A DNA stretch of 41,593 nt from Planctomycetia bacterium (GCA_030527015.1 JAUNBR010000013.1:24225-65817); one strand, 5' to 3'. Positions 1 through 9,230 are shown, counted from the first letter of the stretch. Made by a program: numbers and translations. Notes: generated by a model from the letters alone, not told the origin.

Positions 1-82
1 TTTTTGTTCTGAAAGCAGAGACATTTTCAGCGCATAAAAATTCCGAAGACGCGGAATTTTATAGTGTATCGGGTATAAATGT
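1..82 (+). repeat. PR107 repeat copy, forward, cut by window start
   Basis: Middle and right arm of the forward repeat, ending in gtgtatcgggtataaa. The left end lies outside the window. It is nearly identical to the next copy (158-264), including the unusual centre cagcgcataaaaattccg, so the two form a recent direct duplication. Confidence 0.85.
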
Positions 83-157
83 GAAAAAACGAAAATTTAT
101 AACGTGTCAGAGGGATAACGTATAAGGAGGAAAGCATCCGTATTTTCCGGAAATATA

Positions 158-264
158 ATACTGTTTCCACATTAACTTTTTCCGTTTTTTTTGTTCTGAA
201 AGCAGAGACATTTTCAGCGCATAAAAATTCCGAAGACGCGGACTTTTATAGTGTATCGGGTTAA
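158..264 (+). repeat. PR107 repeat copy, forward
   Basis: Full forward copy running from atactgtttccac to gtgtatcgggttaaaa. It sits 24 bases past the stop of the DUF4912 gene (which reads toward it), so it would lie in that transcript's 3' region. Confidence 0.88.
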
Positions 265-287
265 AAGGGAAGCCAGACGAAAAAAGT

Positions 288-1574
288 TTAGTCCAGCATA
301 CCGTCATCTAAAACTTTTGGTTCCATGAATTTTGTTATTCGCTCCAGGGTTAAGATGATTTTTTTGCTCTCTTCACGATTCGTCGAGTCGATCGTCAGCA
401 TCTGACGTCCCTGTTCAGGTAAATCAAAACGCAGCATAAAGGTACCGTCCGGCTGAACGGCCACCCATTCTTGGTCTACTGTTACCTGGCTTTCTGGTGA
501 AGTCATTCCATAAACGATCATTTCCGTTTCGATCTGAAAAAGGTGATTATCGTCCACACGGCGCGGATTTTTGGATGAGTTTTTTCCGTTTCGTGAACCA
601 GCATTCGCATTTTTTTTCTGCCAGTGAACATACATATTTCGGTCAGAAGGAGACCATTTCGGAGCTGCAGCAGGTTTCAGAGGATGTAAAAAAAGATCGT
701 CTTCTATTTTTTGTTCATATCGTAATGCAGACCGAACATGAGATGTTTTGACGATATTTCCTTTTAGCATGGAGTAAAAACGGCCTGGAGCGAGATACCC
801 GATTTCGACCTGATATACCCCAGGTGGATCCGTAACATTAATATACCAGTGGTTTATGCCGCCATGAATGTCGATATATTTTTGTAACGTCTGTCGTACA
901 CTTCCTGATTCTGTTTCACTTAAAAGCGTAACCGCTAAAACGGGTTTTGAGTCGTACCAGAGATGCCCCAGTGCGATTCGTGCACGCTCGATGGTAATTC
1001 GGCGTAAACACCAGATGACATGCAGCCAGTATGAATCCACGACGTTTACCTGAAGCGATTCTTCCTGAATGTCGTTTGAGACCGAATCAGGAAAGTATGC
1101 TAAATCATGAACCTGTGATAATCGGGCACTGAGATCCTCCAGCCGACCTTTTTTTATAGCGGCTCCCGTTTTTTCAGAAGGAGAAGTCGCCGCAAAAGGA
1201 AATTTTGTGGAATTAACCCGACTTCTGGTTCTGCGCTGTGGTGGCTCGGGAGAAATATTCGTATCTGTTATCTTTTCGTCTGAAGATGCGGAATTTTCTG
1301 TGCACGGATCCTCGTTTTGAGAAATGTGATTCTGCGTTTTGTTGGAATCTTCGGTCACTTCATGCTGTGCTTTTTTCAGATCGTCCGCGGCAGTCAGTGC
1401 AATAAAAGGATCTGTTTTTTCATGAGCACCAAATTCTGCGCGAAGCATCCGATGATACAGGATTTCAATTAAATCTTCTTTACATAAACTGTGTAACCGT
1501 TTTATCCCATAATTTTTGGCCAGGGGGGTTAATTGTTGGATCGTCATCCTTTTTAATTCGGAGAGCTTATACAC
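288..1574 (-). CDS. DUF4912 domain protein with N-terminal Rho-N/SAP-like helix domain
   Basis: 428 residues. Residues 1-45 (MYKLSELKRM, then TIQQLTPLAKNYGIKRLH and KEDLIEILYHRM) have the look of the small helical Rho-N/SAP fold, which often binds nucleic acid. A charged Ser/Glu-rich linker follows to about residue 150. The DUF4912 core starts near residue 171 (DSYWLHVIWCLRRITIERAR) and runs to about 320 (GYLAPGRFYSM). The C-terminal tail is beta-rich. No signal peptide is seen, so it is probably cytoplasmic. The start is GTG at 1574, with GAGG seven bases upstream. Known: Rho-N plus DUF4912 proteins occur in many bacteria and their role is not established. Inferred: a nucleic-acid-linked regulatory or structural role. 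The family assignment is fairly safe; the function is unknown. Confidence 0.75.
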   Translation of the reverse strand: MYKLSELKRMTIQQLTPLAKNYGIKRLHSLCKEDLIEILYHRMLRAEFGAHEKTDPFIALTAADDLKKAQHEVTEDSNKTQNHISQNEDPCTENSASSDEKITDTNISPEPPQRRTRSRVNSTKFPFAATSPSEKTGAAIKKGRLEDLSARLSQVHDLAYFPDSVSNDIQEESLQVNVVDSYWLHVIWCLRRITIERARIALGHLWYDSKPVLAVTLLSETESGSVRQTLQKYIDIHGGINHWYINVTDPPGVYQVEIGYLAPGRFYSMLKGNIVKTSHVRSALRYEQKIEDDLFLHPLKPAAAPKWSPSDRNMYVHWQKKNANAGSRNGKNSSKNPRRVDDNHLFQIETEMIVYGMTSPESQVTVDQEWVAVQPDGTFMLRFDLPEQGRQMLTIDSTNREESKKIILTLERITKFMEPKVLDDGMLD

Positions 1575-1929
1575 GTCAGTTCCTCATAAAAGTGGAGTGA
1601 AAATTTGGAATAATAAAACAGAAATCTTGAATTTAAAAAGAGAGATTTTTTAAATATATCGTCCTTTGGTCGGAATTTCAAGAGGTTATAGGCTTTTTTA
1701 GCTGTTTTTTATCTTATTTCTAGAAAAAAATAGAGAAATAAATTGTACTGAAAATGTTTTTATGGAATGGATAAATGGAATGAATATAAAATTCATAATT
1801 ATTGTGAAGCACAGAAGGGTGTGCATGAAAGAAAAAAGAGAGAAGGATGGAATTTTGTGTGGATGAACTAAAATTTTCAGATTTTCAGGTATTTTTCTTC
1901 TCTGAAAATACTGGCTTCCAGAACCATAT

Positions 1930-2033
1930 TACCCGATATCCGATAAATTTCTGCTTTTCCGGCATTTTGCTTCGCTGAAAATATCTGGCATTCAGAGCCT
2001 CTCTAAACGGAAATTTAAAGTGGAACCAGTATT
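1930..2033 (-). repeat. PR107 repeat copy, reverse
   Basis: Reverse copy from acccgatatccgataaattt to gtggaaccagtatta. The central ggcattttgcttcgctgaaaa is intact. Confidence 0.87.
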
Positions 2034-2130
2034 AAACAGAAATTTAAAAGTAGAAACAGAGTATATATGAATAATTTTTTGATTTTATTGTCTGTGAACC
2101 TCTGAATATTTCACGAAAAACGTTTTGACA

Positions 2131-2286
2131 CCTGATATACAATAATTTTTAGTTTCTCCGGCATTTTATGCCCGATGCACTATAAATTTTATTTCTCCTG
2201 CCCGCCGACAGGCCGGCATTTTTGCTTCACGGAAAATACCTGCGTTCAGAGCTGTACATAAAGGGAATTTAAATAGAGGCAGTATA
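2131..2286 (-). repeat. PR107 half-copy joined to a full reverse copy (GC-palindrome subfamily)
   Basis: A reverse 5' fragment (2131-2167, ending ccggcatttta) runs directly into a full reverse copy starting tgcccgatgcac at 2169. The full copy carries the extra GC-rich palindrome cctgcccgccgacagg. The half-copy/full-copy junction falls at the same point of the repeat as at 9264/9265 and 17740/17741. Confidence 0.85.
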
Positions 2287-2396
2287 ATACATATTTTGAT
2301 GCACGGTAAATTTTCATTTTTCTGATATGATATTCTTAAAAAATATTAGCTTTTGTGGTTTTACAAAACTAAAATATGAAATGAAGCCAGTCATAT

Positions 2397-2505
2397 TATA
2401 CCAGACACACTATAAAATTTCGCTTTTCTGGCATTTTGTTTCGCTGAAAATACCTGGCATTCAGAGCCCCTCTAAACGGAAATTTAAGTGGAACCAGGTA
2501 TATAT
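2397..2505 (-). repeat. PR107 repeat copy, reverse
   Basis: Full reverse copy from ataccagacacac to tggaaccaggtatat. Like the copy at 1930-2033, it reads cctctaaacgg where most copies have ccgcacaaaacgg, so the two are sister copies. Confidence 0.87.
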
Positions 2506-2673
2506 CTCGGCTTAACAAAAAATTTCCCATTTATGGTCTGTTTCAGACATGATCAGAAAGGATGTGCCTGAGAGACGGAAATTTGATAGAGTATTCATAT
2601 GTAAATTTCCTTTATTCTTAAATGGGTAAATGAGGAAATATTTTCCGAATATGAAACAGGTGGAAAGGTGTGT

Positions 2674-4566
2674 TTATTCGAGCCATCTGCGCTGGTAAAA
2701 GCACCACTCGACGATTAAACCAGCAAGAAGAAGTACCGTCAGGACACTCCACATGGGAATGATGTCCTCTGCGGGTAAAGTAAATTCATCGTTCGTGTTT
2801 TGTGGAATATTTAGGTTACTGTCGTGAATCGTCTGTGAAGTCTGCCATGCAGCGTTTATTCCGTGGGATAAGCGGAATTCAGAACTTTCTGTTCCCGCGA
2901 GCCAGTCCAGACAGTACAGAAGAAAGTAAGGAAAATCATCAGATAACGGCCAGTCGCTTTTCGAAATATCACAGCTTATAAGTACAAAAGGTGCCTGCCG
3001 AAAAGAAATATTCGAAGTTTGATGAAGATTTTCCTGGTTTTTTGTAAAATGAATTCCCCAGGCCAGATCGGTAGTAGAAACTGATTTTGCGCCTTTAGCA
3101 AGATTTTCTTCTTCATTTCCAGCCTGCTGAAGCAGCTTACTTTGGGAAACGAGCCAGGTTTCAGCAAAATTCTTGAGGGAGGGGGTGAGTGTTAATAAAT
3201 GGGTGTCCACGAAACCGATTCCTGCGGTGCTAAAATGATATTTTTCACCTTCCATCCACGGCATGAGAACAAAATCTTGAGGTGAATCTGAGCGTGTCCA
3301 GAATTTTGTGGAACGCTCTGGTGCAAAAAGAATAGAGGGAATTTTTCCTGAAATTTCCTGGTCAAAATTTTCTGGTAAAACACGATCATAAATATAAATG
3401 GGAATCGTCTTTACTCCATTTTTGTTAATAAAGATGGTTTCTGCCTTTTCTTCTTTAAATGGGGTTTCCTCCGTGACAGAAATGGATTTTATGGTGATAT
3501 GAGAAAAATAGGATAAAGCTCTTTCCAGGAGTGAATTTTGCTCTGAAGGAGTGAAAATCGTGACCTGATACGCACATGCTTCCAAAAGTTCTGCGCTGAG
3601 GTGATTATCATCCTGAAGGAAGTCGTCTTCATTTTTATCAGGAATAAAAAAGGCATCAATTTTTTTTCTGTCTGCCGAGGTGGCAGGAATGATCGTGGTC
3701 AGAAATCCGTCATTTTCGGAATTTTGAGGTAAAGATACTTTTTGCTCATGAAATGACGTGCCATCCATTTCCAGACGCAGGGTGCCGAGAATAGGTCGGG
3801 GAGAGTGATTTTGTAGGGTTACGAGAGTTTCAAAATTTTGAGGAATGGCAAAATTTCGGCGTATTACCGCGAGATTCTGAATTTCGACATTTGCGAAAGA
3901 TTTTCCGACCGAGATCCAGCGAACTTCTTTTTGCGCCAAAACTTCTGAAGCGTCTGCAAAACATCCGTCACTAATCAGAACCACATTTTGAGTTTTAGGA
4001 TCATATTTTCCTGCAGTCGTGGCGGTAACGACAGATCGCGCCATTCGTACTGCTTCCGCGACAGAAGCATCTCCGCCTACGGAAGGTAAGGCTTCCCGAT
4101 TTTCGACAATTTTTAAGATTTCTTCTCGATTATTCGTCATTCGACTCAAAATTTGGATTTTGTCCGAGACGGCGATAAGGGAAATCGATTCATTATATCC
4201 GAGGTTTTTTACAAGATTTTTTATTTTTTCCAGCGCGAGATCCAGGCGTGTGTTCTGATTATCTGCCTGAACTCCCATACTGGAGGTCATGTCCAAGACG
4301 ACTGCCACACGCTGTGGTCGCCGCCAGCAGGGTTCTGCTAGAGCTAAAACCAGTACGAAAAGGATGGATAACTGGATAATTAGAGAAACTGGCCATCTCC
4401 AGATCTGCCATGCACGGCGCGGGTGAATCAGAGGTAAAGCGTGCTGCCACATGGCGCCGGTGGCCACTTCATAATGTTTTATTCGAATTCTCCACAAATA
4501 AAAAATAATCAGAGGAATCGCCAGTAAAAGCCAGATCAGATAATGCGGATGAATGAAAGTAATCAT
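2674..4566 (-). CDS. BatA-like membrane protein with von Willebrand factor A domain
   Basis: 630 residues. The N-terminus has the BatA/aerotolerance-regulator pattern (FIHPHYLIWLLLAIPLI, then LWRIRI) with membrane segments near residues 8-26 and 58-79. A VWA domain follows at about 86-250, with a MIDAS-like LDMTSSMG where the usual form is DxSxS, and LISDG later. A long beta-rich region leads to a C-terminal membrane helix near 602-625 (SVLTVLLLAGLIVEW). Known: Bat-type VWA proteins are partners of MoxR ATPases and DUF58 proteins, both of which lie further along on the same strand (6828-9109). Inferred: part of that envelope system, although an opposite-strand gene lies between. The start is ATG with no clear ribosome site. 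Confidence 0.82.
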   Translation of the reverse strand: MITFIHPHYLIWLLLAIPLIIFYLWRIRIKHYEVATGAMWQHALPLIHPRRAWQIWRWPVSLIIQLSILFVLVLALAEPCWRRPQRVAVVLDMTSSMGVQADNQNTRLDLALEKIKNLVKNLGYNESISLIAVSDKIQILSRMTNNREEILKIVENREALPSVGGDASVAEAVRMARSVVTATTAGKYDPKTQNVVLISDGCFADASEVLAQKEVRWISVGKSFANVEIQNLAVIRRNFAIPQNFETLVTLQNHSPRPILGTLRLEMDGTSFHEQKVSLPQNSENDGFLTTIIPATSADRKKIDAFFIPDKNEDDFLQDDNHLSAELLEACAYQVTIFTPSEQNSLLERALSYFSHITIKSISVTEETPFKEEKAETIFINKNGVKTIPIYIYDRVLPENFDQEISGKIPSILFAPERSTKFWTRSDSPQDFVLMPWMEGEKYHFSTAGIGFVDTHLLTLTPSLKNFAETWLVSQSKLLQQAGNEEENLAKGAKSVSTTDLAWGIHFTKNQENLHQTSNISFRQAPFVLISCDISKSDWPLSDDFPYFLLYCLDWLAGTESSEFRLSHGINAAWQTSQTIHDSNLNIPQNTNDEFTLPAEDIIPMWSVLTVLLLAGLIVEWCFYQRRWLE

Positions 4567-4712
4567 GGATTTTTACAGTTTAAGGTATAAAATAATGTTT
4601 ATTTTTGACGTATGCTATAAAATGAGTTTTACTGAATTTTTCGCAGCATGAAAAGCCTCTGCTTCTGAAGCCACGTATAATTTAAATGAGAGCCAGAATT
4701 TTTTTATTTACG

Positions 4713-4840
4713 TATACAGTTTCCACTTTAAATTTCCGTTTTGTGTGGCTCTGCCAGCAGGCATATGTTTAGCCCCGCCGGCTGGCAGGAAAGTAAAAAA
4801 ATGCCGGGGAAGCGAAAATTTATAGTATATCGGGTATAAA
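4713..4840 (+). repeat. PR107 repeat copy, forward (long GC-insert subfamily)
   Basis: Runs from atacagtttccac to tatatcgggtataaa. The centre is replaced by a longer GC-rich block, gccagcaggcatatg then gccccgccggctggc, whose ends (gccagc/gctggc) pair. It is nearly identical to the inverted copy at 5144-5270. Confidence 0.88.
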
Positions 4841-5143
4841 GGGTATAAAATATTCGTTTCATGGAATCTGTAAAAAAATTTATTTTTTACAAAAAAATAT
4901 TCTAAAAAAAAAGTCCAGAACGTTTCGTCATTTTATTCCTACTTTTTATATGGTTAAGAAAAAACACACGGTAAAATTTTTTCAGTAAAAAAAAGTTCTT
5001 TATAAACATTTTACCATAAGTATTCTCTCTTGAAAAGTCATGAAAAAACTGCTTAAATCGCAGATGTTTATTTATATTTGGCATCAAAAAGTGTTTTGCT
5101 GCATATGGATTTATATCCTGATTATTATATATCGGATTCATTA
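4841..5143. other. AT-rich 300-bp segment between inverted repeat copies
   Basis: Very AT-rich unique sequence bounded by two nearly identical inverted PR107 copies. An open frame of 79 codons on the minus strand (4902-5141) has no ribosome site and a low-complexity Phe/Lys/Asn-rich product, so I do not call it a gene. Confidence 0.5.
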
Positions 5144-5350
5144 TATACCCGATACACTATAAATTTTCGCTTCTCCGGCATTTTTTTACTTTCCTGCCAG
5201 CCGGCGGGGCTAAACATATGCCTGCTGGCAGAGCCGCACAAAACGAAATTTTAAATTGGAACCAGTATATTTCCTGTCGGCAGCAGACTGGCAGAAAATA
5301 CCTGTTTTCTGAGTCATACAAAAATGAAATTTAAAATAAAATCAGGTATA
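5144..5350 (-). repeat. PR107 reverse copy (long GC-insert) plus trailing fragment
   Basis: Full reverse copy 5144-5270 (ttatatacccgatacact to ggaaccagtatat) with the same long GC block as 4713-4840. It is followed directly by a decayed right-half fragment (5273-5350, cctgtcggcagcagactgg to aaatcaggtataaa). Confidence 0.86.
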
Positions 5351-5399
5351 AAACTGATATAAATAAAATCTAAAATATATTTTTTGCGGAGTTATGATC

Positions 5400-6650
5400 A
5401 TGAAATTCAGGACATTTTATTTCCAGAGCACGGATTATTTTTTCCTGCTTTTCGTTCCTCGTCAATTCTTCCTTTTTATTTTTAGTTTTTTTAAAATGAT
5501 GTGTTATATGATAATGCGGAAATCAGAAAGTCTGGTACTCTGGAATACAGACAAATTAAAATTTTATAATATTTTGGTCATAAAAATATTAAAAGTTTTT
5601 ATATCGGTTCTCTTTCTTTTTAATATTTTGGGGAAAGAAAAGGTTTATGCTCAGGCAGTAATCGCTTCTTCTGGAGAAGCGGTTACACAGGCGGTTACGC
5701 TGGAAAATTTAATGATCATGGAAACCTTACGTGATTTTCAGGATGAAAACATGGGAAGGAATAAATGGGCGGCAGGGTATGGTTACGGAGGTTTCGCACG
5801 AGGACGGAATATGGAACCAGATCCCGTGACACAAAATCCGTATAAATATGCTCAAAAATCAGGTGGTTTTATTCTTGCTGCAGACTGGCAATTTTCGCCT
5901 TACGCCCGGCGAGGAATTTATTTTACATATAATAATACACGGCTTAAAACGAAAGGCATAAGTGCGGAAACTCAGGATGCACTTTATGAAAATGTGGAAA
6001 CGAATAATTTTTTCTGGGGTGCTTACACAAAATATTCCGGAGCTTTCGGTTATTTTATCGGATCCATGGCTGGTGGGTATTCCCATTTACACGAGAATCG
6101 ACAATTTTTACAAAATGCGTCTGGACAGCCATTTTTGGTAAATGGTCATGCGGATACCGGAGCTTGGCGTGCGCTGGTGTATGGCGAAATCGGCACCGAG
6201 TATCGTGTTTTTGCTTCCATTATTCAGCCTTTTTGGGGGCTTCAGTATTATTATAGCCGATACGGTTCCGTGGAAGAGGAACTGACTTATGCTTCCGCTT
6301 CAGATGTGGGGCAGCTGGGCCGTGTTCGGACGAATTCCTTTCGCAGTATTCTTGGATTACGTATATGTCATCCGCTTCCGCCGGTGTTCCGAAGTGTCGC
6401 GTCTTTTGATTTCATGACGTACTGGGTTCATGAATTTCTTGATTTCGGACAGGTCGGACAAATCTCTGTACAAAATTTTGGTGAGACAGAGTTATTTTCT
6501 GGAATTTATGCAGGACGTGACTGGGCGATTCTCGCACCGGTGCTGACATTTCAGTGGGGGAGGGCAAAAATTTGGGGCAGTTATAATCTTATGTTTAATG
6601 CGGATGAAACGATTAATATGGGAATGGTCGGTCTGGAAATTTTATGGTAA
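5400..6650 (+). CDS. Autotransporter-like outer-membrane beta-barrel protein
   Basis: 416 residues from the ATG at 5400. An in-frame ATG at 5394 is only two bases from the gcggag ribosome site; the one at 5400 is eight bases away and fits better. The N-terminus is long and hydrophobic in two blocks (VPRQFFLFIFSFF, then ILKVFISVLFLFNIL) before a plausible signal-peptidase site at VYAQA near residue 85. The rest alternates aromatic beta strands (WAAGYGYGGFARG, GGFILAADWQFSPYARRGIY, NFFWGAYTKYSGAFGYFIG) and ends in Trp (MGMVGLEILW), as outer-membrane barrels do. Known: the autotransporter barrel (about 260 residues) is widespread in planctomycetes, often without a long passenger, as here. The substrate is unknown. 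It is convergent with the DUF58 gene. Confidence 0.72.
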   Translation: MKFRTFYFQSTDYFFLLFVPRQFFLFIFSFFKMMCYMIMRKSESLVLWNTDKLKFYNILVIKILKVFISVLFLFNILGKEKVYAQAVIASSGEAVTQAVTLENLMIMETLRDFQDENMGRNKWAAGYGYGGFARGRNMEPDPVTQNPYKYAQKSGGFILAADWQFSPYARRGIYFTYNNTRLKTKGISAETQDALYENVETNNFFWGAYTKYSGAFGYFIGSMAGGYSHLHENRQFLQNASGQPFLVNGHADTGAWRALVYGEIGTEYRVFASIIQPFWGLQYYYSRYGSVEEELTYASASDVGQLGRVRTNSFRSILGLRICHPLPPVFRSVASFDFMTYWVHEFLDFGQVGQISVQNFGETELFSGIYAGRDWAILAPVLTFQWGRAKIWGSYNLMFNADETINMGMVGLEILW

Positions 6651-6673
6651 TTCATGAAACCTTATTTTATACT

Positions 6674-6782
6674 TATACTGGTTTTCCTTTAAATTTTCAT
6701 TTTATGCGGTTCTGAAAGCAGGCATTTTCAGCGAAGCAAAAATAATGGAAAAGCGGAATTTTATCATGCATCGGGCATAAAA
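6674..6782 (+). repeat. PR107 repeat copy, forward
   Basis: Full forward copy (tatactggttttcc to catgcatcgggcataaaa) filling most of the gap between the convergent barrel and DUF58 genes. Confidence 0.88.
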
Positions 6783-6827
6783 TGAATGTTCGAATAAAAT
6801 TTCTGAAAAGACGGAAACCGTTACGTT

Positions 6828-7727
6828 TTACTGAATTCCTGTTCCGTGTGGAATACCTAAAGCTGCCAGGCATGCTTCGTCCTGTTTCATTTCTGTACTT
6901 ACTTGTGTATAACGGATTTTCCTGCGCCTGCAAAATGTAGGGATACTTTCCACGTACCGCAGGTATAATTTTTGGTAGGCCCGAATATCTCTTTCCGTCA
7001 GGGTGATGGACTGCCGATAACCACTTTCCACATCTTCGATAATTACGTCTCCCCGCATATTTTCCCCGCGATCAGTGCATGAGGTGATGTGAATGAGATG
7101 TGGGAAAAAACCAGCTTCCTGCAGATGAATCAGACCTGGAGTATAATTTTTTTCAAAAGAATCGGTCTGTCCAAAAAAATCACTGATAATGAAAATTGAG
7201 CCTTTCGGGAATGGAAAAGATGTAAAATCCTGTGCAGTCTGACAAAAATCAGTTTTTTGAGAAGTTATGGCGGTATTTTCCAAAAATTTCATGAGTTTTC
7301 CCAGGCGAGATACACCAGATAAAGACAGTAAAATGTGATTTTTACTCTGATTTTTATCCCAGCATAAGACAGAAATGGAAGAATGCTGCCGTAAAAGTGT
7401 ATATGCCAGTACCATAAGACTTTCACGCGCCAAATTAAATTTTTGAGGTCCCACATGCATGGAACGAGAGGTATCCAGCAGAAAATAGGCATGATGTACT
7501 GTTTTCCCGCGGAATTCTTTTACTCGCAGTTCGTCGTGCCTGGCGCAGATTCCCCAGTCGATTCTTCGTGGATCATCCCCCGGTGTGTAATCCCTCAGAC
7601 CAGTCGGAATGATTTCGCCGGCGGGGAGAGTAATAGGATGAAAAGCTGTGATTCCGCCGCCGAGCTGCAGAGCTTTTTGTGCGTAAAGAGGCAGTTTTCT
7701 CTGAAAGGAGGATGCAAAAAGTGTCAT
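6828..7727 (-). CDS. DUF58 domain protein (MoxR-associated)
   Basis: 299 residues. The DUF58 signature is clear: IIPTGLRDYTPGDDPRRIDW followed by RHDELRVKEFRG at about residues 40-75. A VWA-like part follows with an intact MIDAS-type LLDTSRSMHVG and later IFIISDFFG. No membrane helix or signal peptide is evident. Known: DUF58 proteins are encoded next to MoxR ATPases and VWA membrane proteins. Here the MoxR gene lies upstream on the same strand, 395 bases away, with a PR107 copy between. The start is the first ATG, and I see no strong ribosome site. The molecular function of DUF58 is not settled. Confidence 0.88.
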   Translation of the reverse strand: MTLFASSFQRKLPLYAQKALQLGGGITAFHPITLPAGEIIPTGLRDYTPGDDPRRIDWGICARHDELRVKEFRGKTVHHAYFLLDTSRSMHVGPQKFNLARESLMVLAYTLLRQHSSISVLCWDKNQSKNHILLSLSGVSRLGKLMKFLENTAITSQKTDFCQTAQDFTSFPFPKGSIFIISDFFGQTDSFEKNYTPGLIHLQEAGFFPHLIHITSCTDRGENMRGDVIIEDVESGYRQSITLTERDIRAYQKLYLRYVESIPTFCRRRKIRYTQVSTEMKQDEACLAALGIPHGTGIQ

Positions 7728-8122
7728 TTTTTGATATTTTCTGAGAGTATAAATTTTTTGATATTATAATTTATTTTAAAAGAAGAATACCTTAAAATAC
7801 ATAAAATATTATATGATATAAAGGAAATGAATCATAATTGAATTTTGTGTATAACAGACAGTACAGACTCTTCATTAATTTTCCATTTTATTTGGCTCCG
7901 GATACAGGAATTTTTCCACGGAGCGAAAATGCTGGAAATGCTAAAATTTATAGTGCGTCGGGTATAAAACTTTTGTATTAAAATCTGGTGTTTCCGAGAC
8001 CATTTTAAGTTTTTGATTTCATACTTTTTGTGAGCTGCTGTTCCAGGTATAATGAAATGTCTGCATTCATGGCGGTATAAAATGAAAACGTAAAAGGAGG
8101 CCGCGTAAGAAAAGCGTCTGAA
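7728..8122. other. Gap between MoxR and DUF58 genes
   Basis: 395 bases within a presumed minus-strand operon. It holds one diverged forward PR107 copy (7861-7969). The remainder is AT-rich sequence in which I see no terminator or gene. Confidence 0.6.
7861..7969 (+). repeat. PR107 repeat copy, forward, diverged
   Basis: From gtacagactcttcatt to tagtgcgtcgggtataaaa. The left arm and the centre (ggaatttttccacggagcg) are degraded but the right arm is well kept. Confidence 0.78.
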
Positions 8123-9109
8123 TTATTTTAATTTTAATTGTTCAATAATTTTTTCTGTTTCCACCGCTTCTGCCTGTCCTGCAAAATTCAAAAATAATCG
8201 GTGTGACAGAGCAGGGTACATGGCAGTAAATAAATCTTCTCGGGTAACTTCAGTTCGGGCAGAGACTGCCGCAAAAAATTTCGCACCACATACCAGCGCC
8301 TGAATACCACGTGGCCCAGCACCATAACGAACATACCGTTTTACCATTTCTGGAGCATTTTCAGCATTCGGATGAGATGAAAATGCGATTTTCACCGCCA
8401 GCATTCGCAGTTCTTGAGAAATCATAACATTACGTACAATTTCTCTCATCTTCAAAATCCGATTTCCATCTAAAACAGGACGAAGTGCGGTTTTTTCTAA
8501 AGAAGTGGTTTTCTGCAGAATAATGTCCAGCTCATCTGCCGTGGGCATTTTCATTTTTGCCTGGAATAAAAATCTGTCAATTTGCGCTTCAGGAAGTGGA
8601 TAAGTTCCATCCATTTCCAGGGGATTTTGTGTCGCGATTACAAAAAAAGGTTCTGGAAGACGAAATATTTCTGTGGAAACGGTAAGCTCTCCCTCTTCCA
8701 TGGCCTCCAGCATGGCGGCCTGTGTCCGCGGAGTGGTACGATTAACATGATCGACAAGTACGATATTCGAAAAAAGTGGTCCACGCTGGAATTCGAAAGC
8801 TCTCCTTCCCTGCGGGGTTTCCATGATCACGTGCGTTCCGATTATGTCCGTGGGCATTAAATCTGGCGTACACTGAATCCGATTCATATGAAGAGAAATT
8901 ACTTTTGCGAGCGATTTTCCAAGATGCGTTTTCCCTGTTCCTGGTAATCCTTCCAGAAGAATATGTCCTCCTAAAATAATTGCGCCGAGAGTCGCACGAA
9001 CCGCATCTGTCTGGCCGACCACGGTTTTCTGTAATTCATGTTCCAGATTTTTATAATCTGTAGAAAATTTTTGAATAAGTTCTGTCATTTCTTCATGTGT
9101 AATAGCCAT
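8123..9109 (-). CDS. MoxR-family AAA+ ATPase with altered Walker B
   Basis: 328 residues from the ATG at 9109 (MAITHEEMTEL), preceded by AGGAAAA. An upstream in-frame ATG at 9133 has no ribosome site. The Walker A motif is GLPGTGKT (54-61). The MoxR pattern NRTTPRTQAAMLEAMEEGE follows Walker B, and sensor 1 lies in VIATQNPLEMDGTYPLPEAQ. Walker B reads IVLVDHVNR: the catalytic Glu expected after Asp is His (residue 121, codon CAT), where the family norm is DEINR. Known: MoxR ATPases act as chaperone-like ATPases with VWA and DUF58 partners, which follow on the same strand. Inferred: ATP binding without normal hydrolysis, or use of another residue. Confidence 0.93.
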   Translation of the reverse strand: MAITHEEMTELIQKFSTDYKNLEHELQKTVVGQTDAVRATLGAIILGGHILLEGLPGTGKTHLGKSLAKVISLHMNRIQCTPDLMPTDIIGTHVIMETPQGRRAFEFQRGPLFSNIVLVDHVNRTTPRTQAAMLEAMEEGELTVSTEIFRLPEPFFVIATQNPLEMDGTYPLPEAQIDRFLFQAKMKMPTADELDIILQKTTSLEKTALRPVLDGNRILKMREIVRNVMISQELRMLAVKIAFSSHPNAENAPEMVKRYVRYGAGPRGIQALVCGAKFFAAVSARTEVTREDLFTAMYPALSHRLFLNFAGQAEAVETEKIIEQLKLK

Positions 9110-9230
9110 ATGTGATTTTCCTGTTAAAATCATGTTTATATTTTATAAAACTTTTCACCTGTGTATCAGTTTTACGTTATATCGAATTTTCTGTTAAAAT
9201 TTTAATTTTGTGCATTTTTGTCAGGCATCT

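Larger units (their letters stand above)
1575..2673. other. Gene-free gap rich in PR107 copies
   Basis: About 1.1 kb between two minus-strand genes. It holds an interior fragment of the repeat (about 1877-1926), three full reverse copies, a half-copy nested at 2131-2167 and a right-end fragment near 2037-2067. The first 300 bases upstream of the DUF4912 gene and the last 150 bases are plain AT-rich sequence. I found no convincing promoter or small gene. Confidence 0.7.

Noticed and set aside
497..751. 84-codon plus-strand frame inside the DUF4912 gene
   Set aside because: Antisense shadow of a well-supported gene.
4902..5141. 79-codon minus-strand frame in the AT-rich segment between inverted repeats
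   Set aside because: Low-complexity Phe/Lys/Asn-rich product, no ribosome site, no recognisable domain.
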